From assembly GCA_937923465.1 (NCBI GenBank), contig CALDUB010000069.1, positions 1-41,054 on the forward strand: 41,054 bases of DNA, given 5' to 3'. Positions within the stretch are counted from its first letter, which is position 1. Each line of letters starts with the position of its first letter. The notes under the pieces were generated by a model. It searched no databases. It was not told the origin of the DNA and worked only from the letters and a program-made list of their open reading frames with translations. The stretch is from an uncultured Saprospiraceae bacterium. Lineage in GTDB: Bacteria > Bacteroidota > Bacteroidia > Chitinophagales > Saprospiraceae. The position numbers and the translations under genes are program-made. Below, piece after piece: positions 32,981 through 41,054 of the stretch.

Positions 32981-35035
32981 ATGAAAATCAACAAAATACA
33001 AAATTTACTATTACTCGTAGGAGCGTCATTGCTTGCTTCCTGTAATATGGACACGGCTGGAACTACCGTAGAAAAACCACGAGGTATTCATGTCGAATAC
33101 ATGGATACTTTGGTCTCGCCTGCCGATGACTTTTTTAATTATGTCAATGGTAAATGGGTAGCAGAAGCCGAAATTCCAGGAGACAAAGGGCGTTGGGGAA
33201 GTTTCGATGAGCTTGGACAGAACACTTTGAATAATACATTGGATGTTCTCAAGAAAGCGGTTGAAAATAATACTTACAAAGAAGGTTCTGACCAATTTAA
33301 AGCTGTTACTTTCTACAAGACAGCAATGAATACTGAGAAATTAAATGCTGACGGGGTAAATCCAGTTTTACCTTACCTAGCAAAAATTGCAGATGCGAAG
33401 ACCGCCGCTGATTTGGTACACATTAGTGCTGAAATGGAAAAATTAGGTTTCGGAGGTATTTGGAACTTCGGCGTATTTCCTGATGCAAAGAAGAGTAGTG
33501 TCTATGCTGCCAATTTGAATCCAGGTACTCTTGGACTACCAGGTCGAGAATATTACGTAAGCGATGAGGAAGAGAGCAAAGAAACACGTGCTAAGTACGC
33601 GGCACATATTGCGCGTATGATGGGTTTTTTAGGAGTCGAGAAAGCAACGGCTAAACAGAAAGGAGATGCAATTTTAGCATTTGAAACGAAGTTGGCCGAA
33701 CCTATGCTAACGAAAGAGGAAAGACGTAATCCAAATTTGACTTATAACAAAATGTCAATCGCTGATTTGGAAAAATTGGCTGCTAATGTGAATTGGAAAG
33801 ATTACTTTCAGACACTTGGTGCGGGTTCGATTGATAGCCTTATCGTTGGTCAACCTAAGTATATTATTGCAGCAGCAAAATTGTTGCAATCAGAAGATTT
33901 AGATTTAGTTAAAGACTACTATGTTTGGACATATTTTGACCGTTTTGCGACTGACCTATCAGAAGAAATTGATTTGGCAAATTTCGATTTTTATGCAAAA
34001 GAATTGCGCGGGACAAAAGAGCAACAGCCAAGAGATGAGCGTATCCTGAAAAATGTAAACCGTAGCATCGGAGAAGCTGTCGGGAAAGTCTACGTAGATG
34101 AATATTTCCCACCAGAAGCAAAAGCAAAAGCGGAGGAATTGGTAGATAATGTCTTAGTTGCATTTAGCAAGCGTATTGATAAGTTGGATTGGATGTCTCC
34201 TGAGACAAAAGTAAAGGCAAAAGAAAAACTAGGTACATTTACCGTAAAAATCGCTTATCCAGACAAATGGAAAGACTACTCTGCTCTAGAAATTAGCGAT
34301 GAAAGCTATGCGAAAAATTCAGTTAATGTTGCCAAGTGGAACTACAACCGCCGCATTGACAAAATCGGAAAAGAAGTAGACAAGTCAGAATGGTTTATGG
34401 CACCACAAATCGTGAATGCGTATTACAATCCTTACTTCAATGAAATCGTTTTTCCAGCAGCTATCCTACAGCCACCTTTCTATGATTACAAAGCAGACCC
34501 TGCTGTAAATTATGGTGGTATCGGTGCTGTTATCGGACACGAAATTTCTCACGGATTTGATGACCAAGGTGCACAATTTGACAAAGAAGGAAATTTGAAC
34601 AACTGGTGGACAGAAGCAGATATGACAGCATTCTCAGAACGCAATCAAAAGCTTATCGACCAGTATAACAACTTCGAAGCATTGCCAGGTATCAACGTTA
34701 ATGGTGAATTTACATTAGGTGAAAACATCGGTGACCTCGGTGGTATCAATGTAGCTTATGAAGCATTACAAATTCACCTAGCTAAAAATGGCAATCCTGG
34801 ATTAATCGAAAATTTCACTCCAGAGCAACGTTACTTCATTAATTGGGCGACTATTTGGCGTATCAAATACCGCGATGAAGAATTGAAAACACGTATCAAG
34901 ACAGACCCACACTCACCAGGGATGTTTCGTGCATTAGGACCCGTTTCTAACATGCCTGAATTTTACGCAGCCTTTGACGTCAAAGAAGGAGATGCGATGT
35001 ATCGTCCAGATAGTTTGCGTGTGAAGATTTGGTAA
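32981..35035 (+). CDS. M13-family metallopeptidase lipoprotein (neprilysin/PepO-like)
   Basis: 684 residues. Lipobox LASC gives lipidated Cys21, so the enzyme is anchored in the envelope, unlike cytoplasmic PepO. Zinc site: His520 and His524 in VIGHEISHGFDDQG with Glu521 as the catalytic base, and the third ligand Glu581 in GENIGDLGG with Asp585. Substrate-binding NAYYNP is at 479-484 and DPHSPGMFR (His643) near the C-terminus. All key residues are present and length is normal for the family. It degrades small peptides, probably in the periplasm or at the cell surface. It has its own terminator. Confidence 0.95.
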   Translation: MKINKIQNLLLLVGASLLASCNMDTAGTTVEKPRGIHVEYMDTLVSPADDFFNYVNGKWVAEAEIPGDKGRWGSFDELGQNTLNNTLDVLKKAVENNTYKEGSDQFKAVTFYKTAMNTEKLNADGVNPVLPYLAKIADAKTAADLVHISAEMEKLGFGGIWNFGVFPDAKKSSVYAANLNPGTLGLPGREYYVSDEEESKETRAKYAAHIARMMGFLGVEKATAKQKGDAILAFETKLAEPMLTKEERRNPNLTYNKMSIADLEKLAANVNWKDYFQTLGAGSIDSLIVGQPKYIIAAAKLLQSEDLDLVKDYYVWTYFDRFATDLSEEIDLANFDFYAKELRGTKEQQPRDERILKNVNRSIGEAVGKVYVDEYFPPEAKAKAEELVDNVLVAFSKRIDKLDWMSPETKVKAKEKLGTFTVKIAYPDKWKDYSALEISDESYAKNSVNVAKWNYNRRIDKIGKEVDKSEWFMAPQIVNAYYNPYFNEIVFPAAILQPPFYDYKADPAVNYGGIGAVIGHEISHGFDDQGAQFDKEGNLNNWWTEADMTAFSERNQKLIDQYNNFEALPGINVNGEFTLGENIGDLGGINVAYEALQIHLAKNGNPGLIENFTPEQRYFINWATIWRIKYRDEELKTRIKTDPHSPGMFRALGPVSNMPEFYAAFDVKEGDAMYRPDSLRVKIW

Positions 35036-35068
35036 TTAAAAGGTGAGAGGAGTTAGAAGAGAGAAGAG

Positions 35069-35102
35069 AAAGCCCGTCGGAAATTTATTTTCGACGGGCT
35101 TT
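35069..35102 (+). terminator. Terminator of the M13 peptidase
   Basis: Perfect 11-bp stem (AAAGCCCGTCG / CGACGGGCTTT) with a 12-base loop and a T tail, 34 bases after the stop. It excludes the longer open frame from 35043 as the start of the next gene. Confidence 0.85.
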
Positions 35103-35201
35103 TTACGTAAAAGTAAATATTTAAGTGCCACCAGTACGACAGCCTCTAGCCTTGTACATGAGTACAAAGATTTTAACCACAAAGAACCTTATCTTTACCA
35201 A

Positions 35202-37712
35202 ATGAAAAAAGCCGCCTTAATAATATTTATTGGTTTAATCTTTCTGCAAATACTACCCGCGCAAGATATTTATATCAATGAACTCTTATCTAATAATCAA
35301 GACATCATTGATGAAGATGGCGAACAAGACGATTGGTTTGAGCTATACAACGCCAACCCAAACACCGTTAACTTAGCAGGCTGGTATTTGACAGATGACC
35401 TGAACGAACCAGATAAGTTTAAATTTGAGTCCAATTTTTACATCGAGAGCAATGGATTTCGATTGCTCTGGGCAGATGGAGACGACGAAAATCATATAAA
35501 TCATGTATCATTCAAGTTATCATCGGGAGGAGAAGATTTAGCTCTTTTTCGCAAAGAGGGGAGTGATTTTATATTAGTAGACCAAGTTACTTTTCCTAGT
35601 TTATCAGCGAATGTCTCCTATGGACGGAGTGCAGATGGTGGTGACGATTGGCAACAATTTGGACGCTATACGCCTGGTGCATCTAATGAGGAGAACTTGC
35701 CTGTAAATACTGCAAATGTAGAGTTCTCCTTAGCACACGGATTTTATCCAACAGGTACAAATTTGACTTTAAACACATCGACTCTCGATGCTGAAATACG
35801 CTATACCACAGACGGCAGTCGCCCCAACGAAAATAGCTCTTTATACACCGAAGCCATCACTTTAAGTACTTCTCAACTTATTCGCGCCTCAGTTTTGGTA
35901 GACGGTTTTGCGCCAAGTCATCCCGTTGAGAATTTTTATTTAATTGAAAATACACATGAATTACCCGTTATTCATATGCACACCGAGGCAGACAACCTCT
36001 GGGACGATGAAAAAGGAATTTATGTCATCGGCACAAATGGCAGACAAGGCAATTGCATTAGCCAAAATCGCAATTGGAATCAAGAATGGAAAAGAGACGG
36101 AGAGCTTACCTTTTACGAAGCAAATGGAAATGTCGGTTTTGAAAAAGAAATAGAGTTGAAAATTAGCGGAGGTTGTTCGCGTGGTCAAAGCATGAAGTCT
36201 TTTAACATCTTTTTGAAGGATAATGAAACGACAGATTATCAATTATTCCCACAGTTACCTTATACAGATTACCGCCGATTTAAGTTGAGGAATAGTGGTT
36301 CAGATTATACCCAAACTATGCTACGCGATGGCGCAATACAAGAAATGTTACGCGGAGAAATTGATATGGATTTGATGGCATATCGTCCTGTTGTTGTTTA
36401 TATTAATGGGATTTATTTTGGTATTTATGGACTTCGTGAATTTTTTAATGAAGACTATATCAAACAACATCATAGAGTAGATGAAGTAGATATGGTACGA
36501 AATCCTTGGATGTATTACCAAGAAATTAAAGAAGGCGACGCACTCGCATGCGATGAATTTAATGAATGGGTAGAAGAGAATGATTTAAGTACACCAGAAA
36601 ATTATGCTTATTTTAAAGAAAACGTAGATGTCAATCAAATGATGAATTACTGGTTAGTAGAAATGTATATTTCCAACTACGATTGGCCAGATAACAACAT
36701 GATGATTTGGCGGGACCGCAATGATGTAAATGCAAAATGGCGTTGGTTACTTTACGATATGGACAGTAGTACGGGCTATGGCGCATCTTCTTCATTACCG
36801 GAGTATAATTCTTTGACACACGCGTTATATCCAAATTCAGAGTTTTGGCCCAATCGCCCACCGAGTACTTTATGGCTTCGCAAGCTAATCGAAAACGAGA
36901 ATTTCTTAAATGAATTTTCTCAACGACATTTATCCTTTGGACAGATTTTATTTGCGCCAGACCGAGTTGATGTGATAGTGGACAGTATTGCAAATACTTT
37001 TCGCGCCGAGATGCCCATACACATAGAATTTTGGAACAATGCCCCTGAAGAGTGGAGTATGGATGACCGCCAGCCGTCGGGAGGAAGTGTAGCTGCATGG
37101 GAAGAATTTCTTGTTAAGTACAAAGACTTTTTCGCAAATCGGTTCTCTTACATTCCCAAACATTACAACGAACGTCTACAATTTGAAGGTACTTTCGATT
37201 TAGAAGTAAATTACGACGAATACTCTGGAGGCAAAGTATTCTTCCATGAAAACAAAATGAAAGTACCCTATAATTATCGAGGCGAATATTTTAAAAGTCG
37301 TCCGATGCGCATTGAAGCAGTTGCAGATGAAGGCTTCGTTTTTGTGAAGTGGGAAGAGACGGGTAATCGAAATGCGCGTTTAGATTTCATCTCGGAAGAG
37401 AGTCAGATATTAACCCCCATTTTTATTAAGGAAACTGATTTTCTTTCTTCTGACGCAGATTTGCAAATGGAAATTTATCCAAATCCTGCTCAAGGTTTCA
37501 TTATTATAAAAGCCGCAAATTCTTCAAAAGAAAACGCCCAATATACTTTGTATAATGCTGTTGGGCAATTTGTTTCTGCCGATAAAATCGAATTAGAAAA
37601 TTTTCCAGAAACACATCGGATTGATATTTCCCAACTATCTAATAGTGTCTATTTTTTAGAACTAGAAACCGATACCGAGAAGAAAATTCAGAAGATAGTA
37701 ATCAATAAATAA
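35202..37712 (+). CDS. CotH kinase-family protein with lamin-tail domain and T9SS tail
   Basis: 836 residues from the ATG at 35202, which starts the signal peptide MKKAALIIFIGLIFLQILPAQ; the 53 residues upstream read through a terminator. Order: lamin-tail-type domain about 22-165 (IYINELLSNNQD.. DWFELYNANPNTVNLAGWYL), a chitobiase-C-like sandwich about 175-250 (IRYTTDGSRPNENSSLYTE), the CotH region about 255-640 (FKLRNSGSDYTQTMLRDGAI, VYINGIYFGIYGLREFFNED, WRWLLYDMDSSTGYG), a beta domain, and from 766 (MEIYPNPAQGFIII) a T9SS type A sorting domain. CotH proteins are atypical kinases of spore-coat proteins; the Arg/Asp pattern here (RDGAI, YDMDSS) fits, but activity is not shown. TATCTTTA, five bases before the ATG, is near a -7 box. 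Confidence 0.9.
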   Translation: MKKAALIIFIGLIFLQILPAQDIYINELLSNNQDIIDEDGEQDDWFELYNANPNTVNLAGWYLTDDLNEPDKFKFESNFYIESNGFRLLWADGDDENHINHVSFKLSSGGEDLALFRKEGSDFILVDQVTFPSLSANVSYGRSADGGDDWQQFGRYTPGASNEENLPVNTANVEFSLAHGFYPTGTNLTLNTSTLDAEIRYTTDGSRPNENSSLYTEAITLSTSQLIRASVLVDGFAPSHPVENFYLIENTHELPVIHMHTEADNLWDDEKGIYVIGTNGRQGNCISQNRNWNQEWKRDGELTFYEANGNVGFEKEIELKISGGCSRGQSMKSFNIFLKDNETTDYQLFPQLPYTDYRRFKLRNSGSDYTQTMLRDGAIQEMLRGEIDMDLMAYRPVVVYINGIYFGIYGLREFFNEDYIKQHHRVDEVDMVRNPWMYYQEIKEGDALACDEFNEWVEENDLSTPENYAYFKENVDVNQMMNYWLVEMYISNYDWPDNNMMIWRDRNDVNAKWRWLLYDMDSSTGYGASSSLPEYNSLTHALYPNSEFWPNRPPSTLWLRKLIENENFLNEFSQRHLSFGQILFAPDRVDVIVDSIANTFRAEMPIHIEFWNNAPEEWSMDDRQPSGGSVAAWEEFLVKYKDFFANRFSYIPKHYNERLQFEGTFDLEVNYDEYSGGKVFFHENKMKVPYNYRGEYFKSRPMRIEAVADEGFVFVKWEETGNRNARLDFISEESQILTPIFIKETDFLSSDADLQMEIYPNPAQGFIIIKAANSSKENAQYTLYNAVGQFVSADKIELENFPETHRIDISQLSNSVYFLELETDTEKKIQKIVINK

Positions 37713-37716
37713 TGAA

Positions 37717-37752
37717 AAAAGCCGCTTAGAATATTAGTTCTAAGCGGCTTTT
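37717..37752. terminator. Bidirectional terminator between CotH and the MORN-caspase
   Basis: Perfect 15-bp stem (AAAAGCCGCTTAGAA and complement) with a six-base loop, between the two stop codons (37712 and 37758). Confidence 0.9.
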
Positions 37753-37757
37753 CCACA

Positions 37758-39437
37758 TTATTTAACAACTGCCACTGGCATCTCCCTATCAAAATTCCCC
37801 GAAATAGTAGGATTTTGAGCATCAGAAGTATAGCGACGCACCTTCAAGTGAACAAAGTCAAACAACTCGGTAATCGTCACTAAATTATCCATATTACGGT
37901 CAGCTTCTCCTTTCAAACCACGCACCATGTAATGACTAAAAACACCAGAACGCAATCCACCGTCTTCCAAAGAAACTTCTTCGCGCTTAGAGGACATCAT
38001 TAATGCCAAGCCGCCGTCCGTATTGTTAAAAGCGTCGGTATAGATTTTGAGAGGTTCGCTATTTGGAGATTTAGCAGCCAGAAGACCTCCAGAGTAACAA
38101 GCATCTGCAAAGACCATTTTGTGTTTTGCACGACTCTCATTTAAGATTTCTTTAATCTCATCATAGCGAATACGATTATTATAACCGTCATAGTCAACAG
38201 GTAAAAAAGAACCTTCCAAACCATGACCTGAGAAATAAAACAAGACAACATCATTCTCATCTGCCTTTAATAAAACCTCACGCATAGAGCGTAAAATATT
38301 ACTTCTCGTCGCATTCTCATCTACCAAAACACGTAAACGTTCATCAGGTAAAGAACCACCTTGTGGACTCTTTAAAAAGGCATAAATGCGATAAGCATCA
38401 TCGTCCGTATAATTCAAAGTCGGCATGTGAGAGTATTTTCCAACACCCACGACAACAGACCAAATACGAACCGCAGGGTCACGCGCAATAGGAACATGCT
38501 TACTCTCATAAGGCGCCTCCGCTGGCTGAGTTTCTGCCAAAATTTGACCTTCTTGGAAAACCGCGCCCAAGACACGGCCACTTTGATAATACATCACACC
38601 TTGTCCGTGTGGCGCATGATTGAGCCACATTCCTTCGTATTTATCACCATTCGAGTAAAGAACTAATCCTTGTCCCGAAGGTTCTCCATTGCGAAATGAA
38701 CCACGATAAATAGAACCGTCTGCATATCTATAAGTCCCCAAACCTGCACTACAAAATCCAGTATTACAATCTCGCGCCAATGAGCTACTCATCGCCTCAG
38801 AAGAAGCAGAAGGACGAGAATTAGTAGTAGAATTTACAATCTCTGTTGGAAGAGCATCCGTCCGCTGACCATTCGCCCATTTTCCAAATTGAACCTCGCC
38901 AGTATTCAAGTGCAAAGTACCATTACCATGTTTTTTACTTTCTTTCCAATCACCTTCATAACGCGAACCGTCACCGTAAAACATTGTACCAGGACCGTCA
39001 AAACTACCGTCAACGAAATTACCTTCATAGCGGTCTCCGTTTTTGAAACTATATTCTCCGCTTCCATTTGGGCGGTCATTTTCCCAGTTTCCATCGTAAC
39101 TGTCTCCATTGACATATCTCATCACGCCTTTACCGCGCATCTTGCTTTCAACAAAACCACCAACATAGGTATGACCCTCGCGGAAAAGTAATTTTCCTTG
39201 ACCTTGGCGATGACTGTCTTGCCAATCACCTAAGTATTTATTACCATTAGTAAATGTAAGGATACCCTTACCGTTAGATTTTCCTTGGGAGAAGTCACCT
39301 TCATAGATGGCGCCACTACGGTAGCGAAATTTTCCGTAACCATTGCTACAATCTCCTTGCAGACATTGTGCATCACTTGTTAAAGAGAAACTTAATAGAA
39401 ACAAAACTGCTGTTGCATAACTCATGTACTTTTTCAT
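37758..39437 (-). CDS. Exported MORN-repeat caspase-like protease
   Basis: 559 residues from the ATG at 39437 (signal MKKYMSYATAVLFLLSFSLT, ending DAQ); the longer frame to 39494 runs through a palindrome. Residues about 33-188 are seven MORN repeats of 23 residues ('GxGxxxxxxGxxYxGxW'), followed by a Ser/Thr-rich linker and about three more repeats at 232-301. Each block is headed by CxxGxC (CLQGDC at 25-30, CNTGFC at 224-229). Residues about 324-541 are a peptidase C14 domain with the catalytic pair His405 (YFSGHGLEG) and Cys447 (FADACYSGG), and the acid-rich SLEDGGLRSGVFSHYMVRGL. Protease cleavage after Arg/Lys or Asp, membrane binding by MORN repeats and the cell compartment are inference. 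It is divergent from an LRR gene. Confidence 0.93.
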   Translation of the reverse strand: MKKYMSYATAVLFLLSFSLTSDAQCLQGDCSNGYGKFRYRSGAIYEGDFSQGKSNGKGILTFTNGNKYLGDWQDSHRQGQGKLLFREGHTYVGGFVESKMRGKGVMRYVNGDSYDGNWENDRPNGSGEYSFKNGDRYEGNFVDGSFDGPGTMFYGDGSRYEGDWKESKKHGNGTLHLNTGEVQFGKWANGQRTDALPTEIVNSTTNSRPSASSEAMSSSLARDCNTGFCSAGLGTYRYADGSIYRGSFRNGEPSGQGLVLYSNGDKYEGMWLNHAPHGQGVMYYQSGRVLGAVFQEGQILAETQPAEAPYESKHVPIARDPAVRIWSVVVGVGKYSHMPTLNYTDDDAYRIYAFLKSPQGGSLPDERLRVLVDENATRSNILRSMREVLLKADENDVVLFYFSGHGLEGSFLPVDYDGYNNRIRYDEIKEILNESRAKHKMVFADACYSGGLLAAKSPNSEPLKIYTDAFNNTDGGLALMMSSKREEVSLEDGGLRSGVFSHYMVRGLKGEADRNMDNLVTITELFDFVHLKVRRYTSDAQNPTISGNFDREMPVAVVK

Positions 39438-39460
39438 CAGGTCGGATTTTAGTGAAGTAT

Positions 39461-39490
39461 ATGATTTTTGTTTTATAAAACAAAAATCAT
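39461..39490. promoter_or_regulatory. 30-bp perfect palindrome upstream of the MORN-caspase
   Basis: Left arm ATGATTTTTGTTTTA is the exact reverse complement of the right, with no spacer, and the run stops at both ends. It begins 24 bases before the caspase ATG. In each strand the arm includes GATTTTTG, one base from TAnnTTTG, so it may hold a promoter in both directions or bind a dimeric regulator. Confidence 0.65.
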
Positions 39491-40146
39491 GCAAAACTTT
39501 ATTTCGCTATTGTTAAATAGAGAAAAATATTTTTATTACTTCGTTTGCAAATCAGATTTTAATGTAGCAGTTCAGTCGAATAGATGAGATTTTATTTTGT
39601 GATGAAAAATGAGGGATAATAACTTGATAAGTCGGTTTATTATTGTTCAATAAAAATGTATTTATAATATTTTATAAAAAATGCATTTAAAAGGACAATT
39701 AGAAGGTGTCTATTTTATTTTTCGTACGTCTTACTTATGTGGGGTTTATCAAATAATAAATAAAATGCTATGTTTTTAATTTTTTCAAGCATCTTAACAT
39801 AAAAAGTACGATATTTGTGATTTTAAATAGCCAAAAAATATGGCTTCTACCTTCAAGACGGTTAATAAGATATAAAGTTACTTTCCCACATTTTTAGTTC
39901 ACACACTTCTCGAACACCAAACAAGTTCAATCGTTAGAATATTTTAGTACAAATTAACTACGTTAAAAATTAATTTCAGAATTATTTTACATGTGTAATA
40001 ATTGGTTTTTTCCAAATATTGAACTGTAATATGTCTGTCTATTATTTTTAGTGAGTTAAGTATTCTAGTAATAAATCTATAATCCAATATTTTGTAAGAC
40101 CATGAATATTAGAGAAATTACATCAAACGACACGAAGTATAATACT
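39491..40146. other. AT-rich divergent intergenic region
   Basis: About 650 bases between the caspase and LRR genes with no coding frame of interest. GATATTTG at 39810-39817 is one base from a -7 box, with only TTTT/TTTC about 20 bases upstream. I see no other repeat or structure. Confidence 0.5.
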
Positions 40147-41054
40147 ATGAATTTAACTATTTCCTTAAATTTTAGAAGCTACACGATTCTCTTTTTTAGT
40201 CTATTTTTTCTAAATAATAGCCTAAAAGCAGAGGCTGCTTGTGCCTGCGACCCTGTCGCAGACAGTCTGCAATTGGTGCAACTACGCACTACAACGAATG
40301 GAGACACTTGGACGAATACTTGGGATACGAGTACACCGATGGACAATTGGTTTGGAGTTATTTTAACTCCCGAACGCTGTGTTGCTCAACTCAATCTGTA
40401 CGTGAATTTTTCTGCTTATATCGGTAATAACTTGACGGGTAGTTTACCTAATTTAGTCTTGCCAGAGCTAGTAGATTTAGTCTTACAGGGAAATGATATT
40501 GGTGGTGCATTACCCGATTTCTCAGGCTTACCAAAGCTGGAACAATTGAATTTAAATTCCAATGAATTCACTGGCATTTTCCCTGATTTTGTAGCTAATC
40601 CTGAGCTAGAAATTGTAACTATGGACGCTAATGGCATCACTGGTTCTGTTCCAAATTTCCCCAATTCACCTAATTTAAGGACGATTTCTTGTTATTTTTG
40701 CGAGTTATCGGGCAATCTTCCTGCCTTTCCTGATAATCAACAATTACAAAATATTTATCTCGGAAGAAATACCATAGAAGGCGAGATACCTGATTTTAAT
40801 TTGCCTTTATTGCGCATTTTAAATCTAAATCAAAATGAACTGACTGGTGATTTATTTGACTTCTCAGGAACACCAGCTTTAGAAGAATTAATCATAGGTA
40901 ACAATGAATTAACTGGCTCGATACCTGACTATCAAAATGTCCCTCTACTGCGGACTTTGGAAATGGCGGGCAATGAAATAACAGGAGAGATTCCTAACTT
41001 TTCGGGAATGCCATTATTGCGTAATCTGCAAATTGGTTTTAATCCCTTAGAAGG
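40147..41054 (+). CDS. Exported leucine-rich-repeat protein (3' truncated by window)
   Basis: An open frame continues to the last base, 302 complete codons from the ATG at 40147; another ATG at 40102 adds 15 residues, but the later start gives the better signal peptide (LNFRSYTILFFSLFFLNNSL). After it comes a cap with CACDPVADSLQLVQL and WDTSTPMDNWFGV, like LRR N-terminal caps. From about residue 95 there are regular repeats of about 23 residues, 'LxxLxLxxNxLTGxIPxFxxxPxL': NLTGSLPNLVLPEL, NDIGGALPDFSGLPKL, NEFTGIFPDF, NELTGDLFDFSGTPAL, NELTGSIPDYQNVPLL, NEITGEIPNFSGMPLL. This is the plant-type LRR consensus (LxGxIP), common in Bacteroidota surface proteins. The end, and any sorting tail, is outside the window. 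Confidence 0.88.
   Translation, partial: MNLTISLNFRSYTILFFSLFFLNNSLKAEAACACDPVADSLQLVQLRTTTNGDTWTNTWDTSTPMDNWFGVILTPERCVAQLNLYVNFSAYIGNNLTGSLPNLVLPELVDLVLQGNDIGGALPDFSGLPKLEQLNLNSNEFTGIFPDFVANPELEIVTMDANGITGSVPNFPNSPNLRTISCYFCELSGNLPAFPDNQQLQNIYLGRNTIEGEIPDFNLPLLRILNLNQNELTGDLFDFSGTPALEELIIGNNELTGSIPDYQNVPLLRTLEMAGNEITGEIPNFSGMPLLRNLQIGFNPLE

Noticed and set aside
35152-35167. TTGTAC-ATGA-GTACAA palindrome before CotH as an operator
   Set aside because: Only six-base arms and a single copy; too weak without a second site.
35043-35201. Longer N-terminus for the CotH protein
   Set aside because: It would be translated through the terminator hairpin of the M13 peptidase, and a clear signal peptide begins only at 35202.
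38889-39191. 100-codon plus-strand frame inside the caspase gene
   Set aside because: Opposite-strand shadow of the MORN repeats; its own repeats (TV, T-rich runs) follow from the 69-base periodicity of the real gene.

Overview
The window looks like chromosome from a low-GC member of the Bacteroidota, probably the Saprospiria/Lewinella/Aureispira side, although the exact lineage cannot be fixed from this stretch. The reasons are: four exported proteins end in a type IX secretion (T9SS) type A sorting domain and one in a gliding-associated type B (CHU_C) domain; there is a gldH-type gliding lipoprotein; several promoters fit the Bacteroidota pattern TTG-N20-TAnnTTTG; and Shine-Dalgarno sequences are nearly absent. 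No phage, plasmid, insertion-sequence transposase or CRISPR array was seen.

Layout. 1-261 is the tail of a DUF2846-like protein. 451-5891 is a secreted block: a P-domain/Ca-loop/cohesin-like T9SS protein, a TolB-like propeller and a PQQ-type sugar dehydrogenase with a T9SS tail. 6028-9745 holds a zinc phospholipase C/S1-P1-type protein, ferritin and cysS. 9905-11743 holds a one-TM unknown protein, tRNA-Phe and a TraB/Tiki-like (DUF5694-type) lipoprotein. 11891-14269 is a sigma factor / membrane anti-sigma-like / secreted beta-solenoid module. 14557-14766 is a MITE-like element between a promoter and yebC. 16298-18298 is an acyl-CoA dehydrogenase behind twin palindromic operators. 18546-20414 has two exported proteins on the minus strand. 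20999-25592 has a lytic transglycosylase, long-chain acyl-CoA ligase, gldH and a ferredoxin-NADP reductase-type flavoprotein. 25593-26719 is a 1.1-kb convergent non-coding zone with an orphan terminator, a seven-copy AATCGGT array and a structured block. 26720-29656 is a large T9SS protein. 29857-37712 has an unknown alpha-helical protein, DUF937, TauE/SafE, an M13 peptidase lipoprotein and a CotH T9SS protein. 37758-39437 is an exported MORN-caspase, divergent from a leucine-rich-repeat protein that runs off the end.

How it fits together. Most of the window is a gliding/predatory or biopolymer-degrading surface lifestyle (T9SS cargo, GldH, CotH, LRR, MORN-caspase, exported hydrolases) mixed with housekeeping genes. 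Genes are mostly single units: almost every one has its own hairpin terminator, and only the sigma/anti-sigma/solenoid module looks like a true operon. The most unusual items are the exported MORN-caspase with a 30-bp perfect palindrome just upstream of its start, the paired operators at the acyl-CoA dehydrogenase promoter, the MITE-like element, the AATCGGT array, and the short tandem 'phrases' that recur directly in front of start codons.
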